The notes: generated by a model not told the origin, from the letters alone. Positions 45,102 through 55,921 are shown, numbered from the stretch's first letter. The stretch is DNA of 64,000 nt from Aquamicrobium sp. (GCF_023954335.1 NZ_JAMLIE010000002.1:868001-932000), one strand, 5' to 3'. Translations and numbers: made by a program.

Positions 45102-45192
45102 TGAGTAGTGAGTAGAGAAATAGAGCGTGACAGATGCCTGCGATGGCAACCATCTTTCACTACTCACTACTCACTACTCACTACTCACTACT
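45099..45192. repeat. inverted heptamer array between convergent genes
   Basis: Left arm at 45099-45115 (TAGTGAGTAGTGAGTAG); right side is five tandem copies of CACTACT at 45158-45192. The left 17 nt are exactly complementary to segments of the right array, so a 17-bp stem with a loop of roughly 40-60 nt can form in several registers. The left arm includes the stop of the GNAT gene and the right arm ends 4 nt before the stop of the convergent gene. It probably stops transcription from both sides. Confidence 0.75.
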
Positions 45193-45195
45193 CAT

Positions 45196-47289
45196 TCATC
45201 TCCCTTCCCGATACCACATCGACCCCAGCGCCAGCAGCAGCGCCGCGAGGCCGAGGAAGCCGGCGAAGAGCGGGGTGCGGTCGACCGATTTCAGCACGCT
45301 GTCGCCGGTGGTCCTGAGGCCGATCCAGTCGCGGCCCGAGGCGTCGCCGGCGGCGCGCACCGGGACGATGCCGGGCAGCGAGACGCCCGAGACGCCCGAG
45401 CCGCCGTTCAGCCGCCGCACGCTGCCGCCGCTGGCGGCAGCGGCCGGTTGCAAGAGCGACGTCGACGAGACCGTATCCTGGAACTCCGGCGCGTTGACCG
45501 GCCCGACATGGGCGAGCGCTGCCAGATCGCCGTTGCCGACCTGATAGAGGCCGATCTCGTCGGTCTCCAGCGAGCCGGAGAACACACCGGGCGAGGCGGG
45601 CGACAGCGTCACCTCGACGGAGCGGCCGGACGGGGTGATGACGGTGGCGCGGCCGGGGTCGTCGCTCATGGTCTGGCGGGCGATGTCGAGCGTCATGCCG
45701 CGGCCGGAGGCGGTCAGGCGCTCCTCCTCCAGCTCCGGCTCCTTCATCAGCCAGTGGGCCATGCGCCGGTAGAGCGCGGCATGCGGTCCGCCGCCCTCGA
45801 AGCCGCGCGCCCACAGCCAGCCCTGGTCGGACAAGAGCATGCCGACGCGGCCCTCGCCCTTGCGGTCGAGGATGAGGAGCGGCTTGTCGTCCGGCCCCTC
45901 CATCACCACGGCGCCGGACGGCTCGCCGACGTCGATCAGCCGGAACCAGCGGCTCCAGTGCGGCGGCTCGGCGTCGGAGCCTTCGAGCCCGCGGGTGACG
46001 GGATGGCGTTTCCCCGTCTCGGTCAGGCGCGGATGGAAGGCCTGCTCGACCACCGCGCCCGTCGGCAGGCCGGGCAGGGCGGGCATCAGCGGCGTGCGGG
46101 CGATCGACATCGCGCCGGCATATTCGGGACCGGCGGCGACGAGCAGCGCGCCGCCCTTTTCGACATATTCGGCGATGTAGTCGTAGTAGAGGATCGGCAG
46201 CACGTCGCGGTGCTGGTAGCGGTCGAACAGGATCAGGTCGAAATCGTCGATCTTCTCCACGAACAGCTCGCGCGTCGGAAAGGCGATCAGCGACAATTCG
46301 TTGATCGGCGTGCCGTCCTGCTTCTCCGGCGGGCGCAGGATGGTGAAGTGGACGAGATCGACCGAGGTGTCGGACTTGAGGAGATTGCGCCAGGTGCGCT
46401 CGCCGGCATGCGGCTCGCCCGAGACGAGCAGGACGCGCAGGTTCTCGCGGATGCCGTCGAGCACCGCGATGGTGCGGTTGTTGGTGTCGGTCAGCTCGCC
46501 GGGGGCGGTGTCGATGGACAGCTCGACGATGTTCTTGCCGGCATTGGGCACGGTCAGCTCCAGCGTCGTCTCCTCGCCGACCAGCGCCTGCTCGGTGCCG
46601 ATCTGCTCGCCGTTGACGAGGATGCGCACCGTGACCATCTCGCGCCGGCCGCCGGCATCCTCCATGCTGGTGTCGAGGACGCGATAGGTCAGCTCGATGG
46701 GGCGGCCGACGATGCCGAAGCGCGGGGCGCGCTCGAAGCGGATGCGGCGGTCGAACTCGCCTTCCTCGCCGGTGACGAGGACGTGCAGCGGCCCGGTGGC
46801 GGCCGTGCCCGGCGCGGACGGCGCGTCATGCACCTGCCCGTCGGTGATCATCACCGTGCCGGCGATGCGCGAGGGCGGCACGTCGCGCAACGCCTGTCCG
46901 GCGGCGTCGAACAGGCGGGTCTCGACCCGCTCGTCGGCCGCGCCGGCCTGGCCGGTCTCGACCACGCGCACGTCGAATTGCGGGAACCGCGCGAGGCGCG
47001 CCTTGACCTCCTCCAGCGCGGCGTCGGTCTGCTGCGTCCGCTCGCCGATCGACTGGCTCTGGCTGCGGTCGACCACGAGGGCGACGACGCTTTTCAGCGC
47101 CTCGCGCTGCTCGTCCATCAGGACGGGGTTGAAAAGCGCGAGCGCGAGCGCGACGAGCGCGGCGAACCGGATCAGCCCGCCCGGCCGGCGGAAGACAAGG
47201 CCGGCGACGGCGAGCGCGGCGACGGGCAGCAGCACGGCGGCGAGAAGCAGCGGGGACAGCAGCGGTTCGAAGGCGAGCGACCAGTTCAT
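45196..47289 (-). CDS. membrane protein with glutamine-amidotransferase-like/VWA-like periplasmic core
   Basis: 697 residues. Two N-terminal helices (LLSPLLLAAVLLPVAALAVA and LIRFAALVALALALFNPVLM) and a C-terminal helix (LFAGFLGLAALLLALGSMWY) flank a large periplasmic region. That region starts with a degenerate VWA-like segment (SVVALVVDRSQSQSIGERTQ, GTVMITDGQVHDAP) and contains a class I amidotransferase-like fold (LRVLLVSGEPHAGERTWRNL, GGALLVAAGPEYAGAMS). It lies 1 nt after the BatA/DUF4159 gene and ends the MoxR operon. Exact role unknown; the group is linked to envelope assembly or aerotolerance in other bacteria. Confidence 0.8.
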   Translation of the reverse strand: MNWSLAFEPLLSPLLLAAVLLPVAALAVAGLVFRRPGGLIRFAALVALALALFNPVLMDEQREALKSVVALVVDRSQSQSIGERTQQTDAALEEVKARLARFPQFDVRVVETGQAGAADERVETRLFDAAGQALRDVPPSRIAGTVMITDGQVHDAPSAPGTAATGPLHVLVTGEEGEFDRRIRFERAPRFGIVGRPIELTYRVLDTSMEDAGGRREMVTVRILVNGEQIGTEQALVGEETTLELTVPNAGKNIVELSIDTAPGELTDTNNRTIAVLDGIRENLRVLLVSGEPHAGERTWRNLLKSDTSVDLVHFTILRPPEKQDGTPINELSLIAFPTRELFVEKIDDFDLILFDRYQHRDVLPILYYDYIAEYVEKGGALLVAAGPEYAGAMSIARTPLMPALPGLPTGAVVEQAFHPRLTETGKRHPVTRGLEGSDAEPPHWSRWFRLIDVGEPSGAVVMEGPDDKPLLILDRKGEGRVGMLLSDQGWLWARGFEGGGPHAALYRRMAHWLMKEPELEEERLTASGRGMTLDIARQTMSDDPGRATVITPSGRSVEVTLSPASPGVFSGSLETDEIGLYQVGNGDLAALAHVGPVNAPEFQDTVSSTSLLQPAAAASGGSVRRLNGGSGVSGVSLPGIVPVRAAGDASGRDWIGLRTTGDSVLKSVDRTPLFAGFLGLAALLLALGSMWYREGR

Positions 47290-47290
47290 G

Positions 47291-50128
47291 CTACTGCCCC
47301 AGCCGCTCGAGCAGGATCGGCACATGCACCTGATCGGATTTGTAGTTGCCGGTCAGCACGTACATCATGATGTTGACCCCGGCGCGGAAGGCGTAGGCGC
47401 GCTGCATCGGGTCGGCGGGGACGGTCGGCAGCAGCGGGTTGCCCGAGGAATCGATCGCCCAGGCGCCGGCGAAGTCGTTGGCGGTGATCATGATCGGCGT
47501 CACGCCGTCTCCGGTGCGCACCGGGCGGTTCTCGACGTTCTCGGCGTCGAGCGAGGCCTCGACCCAGAGCGGCCCGCCGGCATAGCGGCCGGGAAATTCC
47601 GGCATGATGAAGAAGGTCTTGGTCAGCACGTGGTCGGCGGGGATCGGCTCCAGCGGCGGCACGTTGATGTTGGCCAGCATGTCGCGCAGGCGCTGGGTCG
47701 AGGGGCTGGCCGCGCCGTCGAGGCCGGGTGCGTAGCGGTCGCGGGTGTCGAACAGCACCGTGCCGCCGTTGCGCATATAGGCGTCGACGCGGGCGAGGGC
47801 GGCTTCCGACGGCATCGGCGCCTCGGCGTCCACCGGCCAGTAGATCAGCGGGTAGAAGGCGAGCTCGTCGCGCTCGATGTCGATGCCGGCCGGCGCGCCG
47901 GGCTCCAGCGCGGTCTTGTCGGCGAGGAAGCGCGACAGGCCTTGCAGGCCGGAGCGGCTGAGCGAATCGACGGCCGCGTCGCCGGTCAGCACATAGGCGA
48001 TGCGGGTGGTGCTGATCGCGGCGATGGCCTTCTCGTCGTCGACTGCCGTATCCTGCGCCGCATCGTCCTGCGCCAGCGCCGGAGCGGCGAAGGCGGCGAG
48101 CGCGATACCGCCGGCGAGGAGGACGACCGCCGCGCCAGCGGCCGCGCGGGGCTGGCCCGGCTGGCGCCGGCGGCGGGAGAACGCGCCGCCCATCCACAGC
48201 ATGGCGAGCGTGTCGAGCGCCATCAGCAGAAGCGCGGCGGCGAGGAGCGGCCCCTTCATGTCCACGGCCTCGTCGAAGGCGTAGGTCGCGCGGGTGACGG
48301 GAAGGCCGGTCTGCGGCCGCGCAAGCGGCGCGAGCACGGCGTCGGGCGCAAGGAGGTTGTGGGCGACCATGCCTTCCTCGCTGCCGTAGAAGCCGGGCGG
48401 GTTCTCCAGCGTCACCGGGGCGGGCGTGCCGGTGGCGAGCGGGCGCGCGTCGGGGCCGGGGGCGGTCAGCGTGCCGTCGGCGGCGACCATGCGGTAAGGC
48501 GGAAGGGCGGGGGCGTTTCCGGCGTTGGCCGCGTCGATGCGGCCCTGGTTGCTGGAAAGCTGGGTCAGCCGGCGCAGCATCTCGACGAAGCTGCCGGAGA
48601 TCGGCAGGCTGGACCACGTCGCTTCCGGCGCGATGTGGAACAGGACCAGCGTGCCGTCGCCGCGCGGCGCGCCCGTCACCAGCGGCGTGCCGTCAGCGAG
48701 CGCCGCCCAGGTGCGCTCGACGATGTCGGCGGTCGGCTCGGCCAGCACCTGCCGCGACACCGTCACCTCGGCCGGCGACGGCAGGTCGGCGAAGGGACCG
48801 GCCGGCGGAAACTCGCTGACTGCCTGCGGCTCCGTCCACGACAGCGCGCCGCCCATGGCCCGCTCGCCGAGGCGCAGGCGCACGGGAAGCAGCTCCTCGT
48901 CATTGCCGGCGGCGGCGAGGCGCGGGCCGGCGAAGCGCACCAGCGTGCCGCCGTCCTCCAGCCATTCGATCAGTTTTTCACGCGCGCCCTGCGGCAAGGT
49001 GCCGACATCGGCCAGCACGAGCATCGCCGGCTTCTGCTCGAGGATCTGCGGGATCGCCTCGGCAAGGTCGGCGCTGGCCGGCTCGATCAGGTCCGAGAAC
49101 GGCTCGAGCGCACGGCGGATGTAGTAGAGCGGCGACAGCAGCGGCTGGGCGCTGCCGCTGCCGGCCTCGGCCTGCGAGATCAGCCCGACGCGGCGGCGGC
49201 GGGCGTTCTCGTCGAGCAGGCGCGTGGCGGCGGCATGGTCCTCGCCGGCGATGTCGAGCCAGGCGAAATCGTTGCGCAGCTCGAACGGTATGGCGAAGAC
49301 GCCTTCGGTCTCGCTCTCGCCGGCCTCGAAGGCAAGCGTGGTCTCGGCGATGCGCCGGCCGCGATCGTCGAAGGCGGCGGCGACGACCTGTCGCACGGCG
49401 GTGTCGGTCTGCGGCCGGATCGCGGTGAAGGAGAAGCCGTCGGTCAGGTTGCGGCTGTCGCGGACGCCGATGGCGGAAAGCCTGTCGGGCTCGGCCCAGA
49501 CGAGGCCGGCGGCATTGCCGGAAAGCAGCGCGGCGAACGCGTCCTCGTCGCCCTCGGCGGCGAGCCCGTCGGACAGGAAGGCGACCGTGGTTTCCGGCAT
49601 CGAGCGCATCGCCTCGCTGACGCGGGCGAAGATCGCCGGCCGGTCGGGCGGCACCGGGCGCGGCGCGGCGGCGGCGAGCCGCCTTTGCGCCTCGGTGGCG
49701 TCGAACGGGCCGATCTCGGCATTAGGCATTTCGGCGGTGAAGGCGAGGAGGATCGGCTTGTCGGCGGCATCGGCGATCAGCCGGCCGGCGGTGGCGACGC
49801 GCCGGTCCCAGTCGGGCGCGCTTGCCCAGCCATTGTCGACGACGAGCGCGAGCGCCGCGCCTTGGGTCGGCGTGGCCTCGCGCGGGTTCAGCACCGGCTC
49901 GGCCAGCGCCATGATGACGAGCGCGGCCATCACGAGCCGCAACAGGGTCAGCCACCACGGGCTCTTGCGCGGGGTTTCTTCCTGCCGGACGATGCGGGCG
50001 AGGATGCGCAGCGGCGGAAAGATCTCCTCGCGCGGCCGCGGCGGCGTCAGGCGCAGTAGCCACCAGATGACCGGCAGCGCCAGAAGCCCGAACAGGATGG
50101 CCGGAAAGCCGAAGGAGAGGGGGATCAT
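47291..50128 (-). CDS. BatA/DUF4159 domain membrane protein
   Basis: 945 residues. The N-terminus is BatA-like: two helices (FPAILFGLLALPVIWWLLRL and LRLVMAALVIMALAEPVL) with the juxtamembrane PRPREEIFPPLRILARI. A VWA-like segment (ALALVVDNGWASAPDWDRRV) and further amidotransferase-like folds follow, then two more helices around 655-710. The C-terminal DUF4159 domain includes DSLSRSGLQGLSRFLADKTA, FYPLIYWPVD, NGGTVLFDTRD and AGVNIMMYVLTGNYKSDQVH. Start chosen at ATG 50128 (MIPLSFGFPAI), preceded by GAAGGGGG. The DUF58 gene overlaps by 4 nt. Confidence 0.85.
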   Translation of the reverse strand: MIPLSFGFPAILFGLLALPVIWWLLRLTPPRPREEIFPPLRILARIVRQEETPRKSPWWLTLLRLVMAALVIMALAEPVLNPREATPTQGAALALVVDNGWASAPDWDRRVATAGRLIADAADKPILLAFTAEMPNAEIGPFDATEAQRRLAAAAPRPVPPDRPAIFARVSEAMRSMPETTVAFLSDGLAAEGDEDAFAALLSGNAAGLVWAEPDRLSAIGVRDSRNLTDGFSFTAIRPQTDTAVRQVVAAAFDDRGRRIAETTLAFEAGESETEGVFAIPFELRNDFAWLDIAGEDHAAATRLLDENARRRRVGLISQAEAGSGSAQPLLSPLYYIRRALEPFSDLIEPASADLAEAIPQILEQKPAMLVLADVGTLPQGAREKLIEWLEDGGTLVRFAGPRLAAAGNDEELLPVRLRLGERAMGGALSWTEPQAVSEFPPAGPFADLPSPAEVTVSRQVLAEPTADIVERTWAALADGTPLVTGAPRGDGTLVLFHIAPEATWSSLPISGSFVEMLRRLTQLSSNQGRIDAANAGNAPALPPYRMVAADGTLTAPGPDARPLATGTPAPVTLENPPGFYGSEEGMVAHNLLAPDAVLAPLARPQTGLPVTRATYAFDEAVDMKGPLLAAALLLMALDTLAMLWMGGAFSRRRRQPGQPRAAAGAAVVLLAGGIALAAFAAPALAQDDAAQDTAVDDEKAIAAISTTRIAYVLTGDAAVDSLSRSGLQGLSRFLADKTALEPGAPAGIDIERDELAFYPLIYWPVDAEAPMPSEAALARVDAYMRNGGTVLFDTRDRYAPGLDGAASPSTQRLRDMLANINVPPLEPIPADHVLTKTFFIMPEFPGRYAGGPLWVEASLDAENVENRPVRTGDGVTPIMITANDFAGAWAIDSSGNPLLPTVPADPMQRAYAFRAGVNIMMYVLTGNYKSDQVHVPILLERLGQ

Positions 50129-51035
50129 CGTCCGCGCCCCCTTCCGACATCGGCGGTCATCGTCATGTGGACCTTGATGAGCGTTTCGGAGGCGAGGCGG
50201 TCGGTGCGGCTGACCGTATAGCTCCAGCCGAGGCGGCCGCACCACGCGGCGAGCTCATCGCGGCGCGCGCCGTAGAGCCGGCGATAATCCTCGGAAAGCG
50301 TCTCGGCGCGGCCGGCGGTCAGCTTCTGGCCGGTCTCGGGGTCCTCGAACTCTGTGCGGCCGGAATAGGGAAAGGTCTCCTCGGCCGGGTCCGACACCTC
50401 GATCAGATGGGCGCGCACGCCGCGCCCGGCCAGCGGGTCGAGCCAGGCGATGGTTTCCTCGACCGGGTCGAGGAAATCGCTGGCGATGACGATGTCGCTG
50501 TAGCGCGTGACAGGGGCGAGGCCGGGGCGCGGGTCGAAGCGCGCCTCGTGGCCGAGCCGCGCCGCCAGCCGCTCGGCCCCGTTGCGGGAGCTGAACGGGT
50601 CGGTCAGTCCCGGCCAGGCGATCCGCTCGCCGCTGCGCGACAGGAGCTCGGCCAGCGCCAGCACCAGCACCAGCGCGCGCGATTCCTTGGAGACGTTGCC
50701 GAGCTCGGATTTGTAGAGCATCGACGGCGAGGGATCGGCCCAGAGCCAGACGGTGTGGGCGGCCTCCCATTCGAGGTCGCGGACATAGGTCTGGTCGTCG
50801 CGGGCCGAGCGCCGCCAGTCGATCCGCGCCATGGTCTCGCCCTCGACATAGGGGCGGAACTGCCAGAAATTCTCGCCGACGCCGCGCCGGCGCCGGCCGT
50901 GCCAGCCGGCGATGACCGTGTTGGTGATGCGCCGCGCCTCGACCAGAAGGTCGGGGATCAGCGAGGCGCGCAACCGCGCCCGCGCAATGGCGTTGCGCGG
51001 GGAGACAGCTTCGGTCGCCTCGCCGAAGCGCGCCA

Positions 51036-51036
<1 letters not shown>
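50125..51036 (-). CDS. DUF58 domain protein
   Basis: 303 residues. The DUF58 hallmark is GENFWQFRPYVEGETMARID followed by WRRSARDDQTYVRDLEWEAA, then VWLWADPSPSM as the degenerate VWA metal site and ALAELLSRSGERIAW. DUF58 proteins work with MoxR ATPases on an unknown envelope or metal-insertion substrate. Start overlaps the MoxR stop by 1 nt (TGATG) and its end overlaps the next gene by 4 nt, so the operon is translationally coupled. Confidence 0.92.
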
Positions 51037-52043
<1,007 letters not shown>

Positions 52044-52124
52044 GACCGTCCCGCTCCTTGGATTCATGTTGCGACTCTGCATCGCATCTGGCGGTGCGCG
52101 AGCGTCGAGCTTAAAACACGCTGC

Positions 52125-52793
52125 ATGGCTGACAAGCCGAACAACAGTGACTATTTCGTGACGATGGACATTACCACGGATAAAAGCAAACAGGCGGCAA
52201 CGAAGGCGGTGGACGCGGCCGGGCTGGAGGCGCTGGTGGCGCGCGCGGCCCGCGCCGGCAAGGGCGCGCCGCCGGTCGAGAAGTGGAATCCGCCGTTCTG
52301 CGGCGACCTCGACATGGAGATCCGCCAGGACGGCACCTGGTTCTATCTCGGCACGCCGATCGGCCGTCCGGCGCTGGTGCAGCTGTTCTCCACCGTGCTG
52401 CGCAAGGATGAGGACGGCCGGACCTATCTCGTCACCCCGGTCGAGAAGGTCGGCATCCGCGTCGAGGACGCGCCCTTCGTCGCGGTCGAGGTCAACGCCT
52501 CGGCGCGCGACGGCGAGCGGGTGCTGACCTTCCGCACCAATGTCGGCGACGTGGTCGAGGCCGGGCCGTCGAACCCGCTGCGCTTCGCCATCGAGGACGA
52601 CACCGGCGGGCTGAAGCCCTATCTCCTTGTCCGGGGCCGGCTGGAGGCGCTGGTCAACCGCGCCGTGACCTACGAGCTGGTGGAACTCGGCGAGGAGATC
52701 GAGCATGAAGGCCGGCGCATGTTCGCGGTGCGCTCCAACGGGGTCGTGTTCCCGATCATGCCCGCCGACCGGCTGGGCGAATTGAGTGCCTGA
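52125..52793 (+). CDS. DUF1285 domain protein
   Basis: 222 residues. Conserved core: VEKWNPPFCGDLDMEIRQDG, TWFYLGTPIGRPALVQLFST, YLVTPVEKVGIRVEDAPFVA, the Pfam DUF1285 pattern. About 40 low-complexity N-terminal residues may be partly untranslated, as an ATG at 52164 also fits. Function unknown. The Nudix gene starts 1 nt after its stop, and both are followed by the CCA-adding enzyme in an operon. Divergent from moxR. Confidence 0.88.
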   Translation: MADKPNNSDYFVTMDITTDKSKQAATKAVDAAGLEALVARAARAGKGAPPVEKWNPPFCGDLDMEIRQDGTWFYLGTPIGRPALVQLFSTVLRKDEDGRTYLVTPVEKVGIRVEDAPFVAVEVNASARDGERVLTFRTNVGDVVEAGPSNPLRFAIEDDTGGLKPYLLVRGRLEALVNRAVTYELVELGEEIEHEGRRMFAVRSNGVVFPIMPADRLGELSA

Positions 52794-52794
52794 C

Positions 52795-53427
52795 ATGCCG
52801 AACGACGTCTCCCTATCCTTCACCGCCGAGGATTTCCGCCGGCGCGCCGCAGCCGAGCGGGAACCGTTCGCCGAATCCGACTATGGCGACCACCGGCTGA
52901 ACCCCGACATGCGCGACCTGATCGTGCGCGACGGGCTGCGCGACGCAGCCGTGCTGATCCCCGTCGTCGACCGGCGCGAGGGCGCGAGCGTCATCCTGAC
53001 CAAGCGCACCGAGAAGCTGCGCTCGCATTCGGGTCAGGTCGCCTTTCCGGGCGGGCGGATCGACCCCACGGACCCGACGCCGGAATATGCCGCGCTGCGC
53101 GAGACGGAGGAGGAGATCGGCCTCGCGCCGAGCTATATCGAGGTGGTCGGGCGCATGCCGGACTACGTTTCCGGCTCCGGCTTCCGCATCGCGCCGATCC
53201 TTTCCGTGGTGCGGCCGGATTTCAGGCTGTCGATCAACCCGGACGAGGTGGACGACGCCTTCGAGGTGCCGCTCGCCTTCCTGATGGACCCGCGCAACCA
53301 CACGCGCGACAGCCGCATCTGGCAGGAGCGGGAGCGCTATTTCTACACCATGCCGTTCGGCGAGCGGCACATATGGGGCGTGACGGCCGGCATCATCCGC
53401 ACGCTTTACGAAAGGCTCTATGCGTGA
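52795..53427 (+). CDS. CoA pyrophosphatase-type Nudix hydrolase
   Basis: 210 residues. UPF0035 and Nudix motifs: KRTEKLRSHSGQVAFPGGRI (L-R-x-H-x-G-Q-V-A-F-P-G-G), YAALRETEEEIGL and the end GERHIWGVTAGIIRTLYERL. The family (NudL-like) splits CoA and acyl-CoA into phosphopantetheine and 3',5'-ADP. ATG at 52795 chosen; a GTG three codons earlier overlaps the DUF1285 stop. Its stop overlaps the next GTG start. Confidence 0.92.
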   Translation: MPNDVSLSFTAEDFRRRAAAEREPFAESDYGDHRLNPDMRDLIVRDGLRDAAVLIPVVDRREGASVILTKRTEKLRSHSGQVAFPGGRIDPTDPTPEYAALRETEEEIGLAPSYIEVVGRMPDYVSGSGFRIAPILSVVRPDFRLSINPDEVDDAFEVPLAFLMDPRNHTRDSRIWQERERYFYTMPFGERHIWGVTAGIIRTLYERLYA

Positions 53428-54692
53428 GCGCGGTTTCCCTCGTCGGGCGGGCGGAATGGCTGGATAACAGCGATCTGCAGCATCTTCTTCATGTTCTTGG
53501 CGAGAATGGTGAGGAGGCACGAATCGCCGGCGGCGCGGTGCGCAACGCGCTGCTGGGCCTTGACGTCAGCGACATCGACATCGCCACCACCACGCTGCCC
53601 GACGAGACCGAGCGCCGGGCGCGGGCCGCCGGCTTCCGCACGGTGCCGACCGGCAAGGAGCACGGCACGATCACCGTCATCGCCGGCGGCGCGGCCTATG
53701 AGGTGACGACGCTGCGCACTGACGTCGAGACCGACGGACGCCGCGCCCGCGTGGCCTTCGGCCGCGACTGGGAGACGGATTCGGCAAGGCGCGACTTCAC
53801 CATCAACGCGCTCTACGCGACGGCGGCGGGCGAGGTGATCGATCTCGTCGGTGGCCTCGCCGACCTGAAAACCTCGACGCTGCGTTTCATCGGCGATCCG
53901 GAGGCGCGCATCCGCGAGGACTACCTGCGCATCCTGCGCTTCTTCCGCTTCTTCGCCTGGTACGGCAGGGGCCGGCCCGACGCCGACGGCCTGCGCGCCT
54001 GCGCGCGGCTGAAGGAGGGGCTGGCGCGCCTGTCGGCCGAGCGGGTGTGGGCGGAGCTGAAGAAGCTGCTTGCCGCGCCCGACCCGTCGCGCGCGCTTCT
54101 ATGGATGCGCCAGACGGGCGTGCTGACCGCCGTGCTGCCGGAAAGCGAAAAATGGGGCATCGACGCGGTTCACGCGCTGGTCGCGGCGGGCAGTGACCTC
54201 GGCTGGACGCCCGATCCGCTGCTCAGGCTCGAGGCCATCGTGCCGCCGGACGCGGCGCGCATGGCGGCGATGGCCGCGCGGCTGAAAATGTCGAAGGCGG
54301 AAGGCGCGCGCCTTTCGGCCTGGGCGATGACCGCACCGGTTCCCCACGCCACCAGCGAGGCGGCGCTTGCGAAAATCGCCTATGCCGGCGACCGGCAGGC
54401 GGTGGAGGACCGGCTGCGGCTCGGCCTCGCTTCAGCCCGCGAGCGGGCCGAGCAGGATTCCGGCGCGCTGGCCGAGGCCGGCGGCTATCTGCGGCTGCTG
54501 CGCTTTCTCGATGGCTGGGAAAGGCCGGTGTTTCCGGTCAAGGGTGGCGATCTCGCCGCGCTCGGCCTGCCGGAGGGCCCGAAGATGGGAAGCCTGCTGG
54601 CGAAGCTGGAAGCCGAATGGGCCGAGGGTGGCTTCCGCCTCGGCCGCGACGCGCTTCTGGCGCGCGCCGCGGCGCTTGGCGGGGACGCCTGA
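53424..54692 (+). CDS. CCA tRNA nucleotidyltransferase / poly(A) polymerase family
   Basis: 422 residues. Class II nucleotidyltransferase head: ARIAGGAVRNALLGLDVSDI with DIDIATTTLPDET (G-G-x-x-R and D-x-D metal ligands), DSARRDFTINALYA (R-R-D-F-T-x-N), and the second motif IREDYLRILRFFRFFAWYGR. The C-terminal helical region fits alphaproteobacterial CCA-adding enzymes. It adds or repairs tRNA 3' CCA. GTG start in a GTGA overlap with the Nudix stop. Poly(A) polymerase activity cannot be excluded from sequence. Confidence 0.93.
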   Translation: MSAVSLVGRAEWLDNSDLQHLLHVLGENGEEARIAGGAVRNALLGLDVSDIDIATTTLPDETERRARAAGFRTVPTGKEHGTITVIAGGAAYEVTTLRTDVETDGRRARVAFGRDWETDSARRDFTINALYATAAGEVIDLVGGLADLKTSTLRFIGDPEARIREDYLRILRFFRFFAWYGRGRPDADGLRACARLKEGLARLSAERVWAELKKLLAAPDPSRALLWMRQTGVLTAVLPESEKWGIDAVHALVAAGSDLGWTPDPLLRLEAIVPPDAARMAAMAARLKMSKAEGARLSAWAMTAPVPHATSEAALAKIAYAGDRQAVEDRLRLGLASARERAEQDSGALAEAGGYLRLLRFLDGWERPVFPVKGGDLAALGLPEGPKMGSLLAKLEAEWAEGGFRLGRDALLARAAALGGDA

Positions 54693-54694
54693 GA

Positions 54695-54880
54695 TCAGGC
54701 GGCGTTGCGCTTCGTCTCGATGCGCGAGCGGATGGCCTCGACCATGGTCTCGCGGATGATGGTCTCGCCATGGGTGTCGCGCATGTGCTCGACCGCCCGG
54801 CGCATCACTTCCGCTTCCTCGGGATGGCGCGTATGCCACGCGCAGCCGGGAACCAGCGAACCGCAATGGAATTCCTTCAT
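54695..54880 (-). CDS. DUF1059 small protein
   Basis: 61 residues starting MKEFHCGSLVPGCAWHTRHP with two cysteines in the pattern C-G-x-x-V-P-G-C, then EAEVMRRAVEHMRDTHGETI, as in DUF1059. The ATG follows AGGAGGATCCC, a strong ribosome site. The paired cysteines suggest metal or redox chemistry, unproven. Convergent with the CCA-adding enzyme, 2 nt apart. Confidence 0.88.
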   Translation of the reverse strand: MKEFHCGSLVPGCAWHTRHPEEAEVMRRAVEHMRDTHGETIIRETMVEAIRSRIETKRNAA

Positions 54881-55006
54881 GGGATCCTCCTTTCAGCGTC
54901 TTCTTGTTGTGAGGGTCAATCATAACACGGAAACGGCCGCTCGGGTTGCAAAAAGCCCGTCACAAAAGGCGAAGCGGGGGAAAAGTCCTGCCGTTTCCCG
55001 GCCCTA

Positions 55007-55921
55007 TCAGGGCCATTTCACCTCGGGCGGCATGCTGGACAGGATCGAATCGACGTTGCCGCCGGTCTTCAGCCCGAAGATCGTGCCGCGGTCGTAGAGC
55101 AGGTTGAACTCGACATAGCGGCCGCGCCGGATCAGCTGCTCCTCGCGGTCGGCCTCGGTCCAGTTGTCGTTGAAATTCTTGCGCACGAGGTGATTGTAGA
55201 CGATCAGGAAGGTGCGGCCGACATCCTGCGTGAAGCGGAAATCGGCGTCCCAGCCGCCCTGCTCCTGCGGGCTTTTCAGCCAGTCGTAGAAGATGCCGCC
55301 GACGCCGCGCGGCTCGCCCCGGTGCGGCAGGAAGAAATAGTTGTTGCACCAGGCCTTGAAGCGGTCGTAGTCGGCTATCGCCGCATGCTTGTCGCAGACG
55401 AACTTCATCGACTTGTGGAAGGCGAGCGTGTCCCCGTCCTCCTGCGTGCGCCGGCGGGAAAGCACCGGCGTCAGGTCGGCGCCGCCGCCGAACCACTGCC
55501 GCGTCGTCACCACCATGCGCGTGTTCATGTGGACGGCGGGGACGTTGGGGTTCACCGGATGGGCGATCAGCGAGATGCCGGAAGCCCAGAAGCGCGGGTC
55601 CTCCTCGGCGCCGGGGATCTGCTTGCGGAAGTCGGGCGAGAACTCGCCGTGGACGGTGGAGACGTGGACGCCGACCTTCTCGAAGACGCGGCCATACATC
55701 ATCGACATCACGCCGCCGCCGCCCGCTCCCCCGTCACGCTGCCAGGGCGTGCGCTCGAAGCGGCCGGGCGACCAGCTCGACTGCGGGCCGGTCAGGTCGT
55801 CCTCGATCTTCTCGAAGGCGTCGCAGATCCTGTCGCGCAGCTCCTCGAACCACGCCTTCGCGGTCGCCTTCTTCTCCTCGATCCCGTCCGGCAGGCCGGC
55901 CGGTATGTCTGGACGCTCCAT
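55007..55921 (-). CDS. hemF: oxygen-dependent coproporphyrinogen III oxidase
   Basis: 304 residues. HemF signatures: WSPGRFERTPWQRDGGAGGG, VHMNTRMVVTTRQWFGGGAD, FKAWCNNYFFLPHRGEPRGV, GGIFYDWLKSPQEQGG and the C-terminal RRGRYVEFNLLYDRGTIFGL. It decarboxylates coproporphyrinogen III using oxygen in haem synthesis. ATG at 55921 is preceded by GGAGAAACATCG; an extension to 55960 is weaker. The 126 nt between it and the DUF1059 gene shows no distinct element. Confidence 0.96.
   Translation of the reverse strand: MERPDIPAGLPDGIEEKKATAKAWFEELRDRICDAFEKIEDDLTGPQSSWSPGRFERTPWQRDGGAGGGGVMSMMYGRVFEKVGVHVSTVHGEFSPDFRKQIPGAEEDPRFWASGISLIAHPVNPNVPAVHMNTRMVVTTRQWFGGGADLTPVLSRRRTQEDGDTLAFHKSMKFVCDKHAAIADYDRFKAWCNNYFFLPHRGEPRGVGGIFYDWLKSPQEQGGWDADFRFTQDVGRTFLIVYNHLVRKNFNDNWTEADREEQLIRRGRYVEFNLLYDRGTIFGLKTGGNVDSILSSMPPEVKWP

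Noticed and set aside
45158..45192. CACTACT repeats considered as a CRISPR or origin iterons
   Set aside because: No spacers and no replication gene; position between convergent stops fits a terminator-like role.
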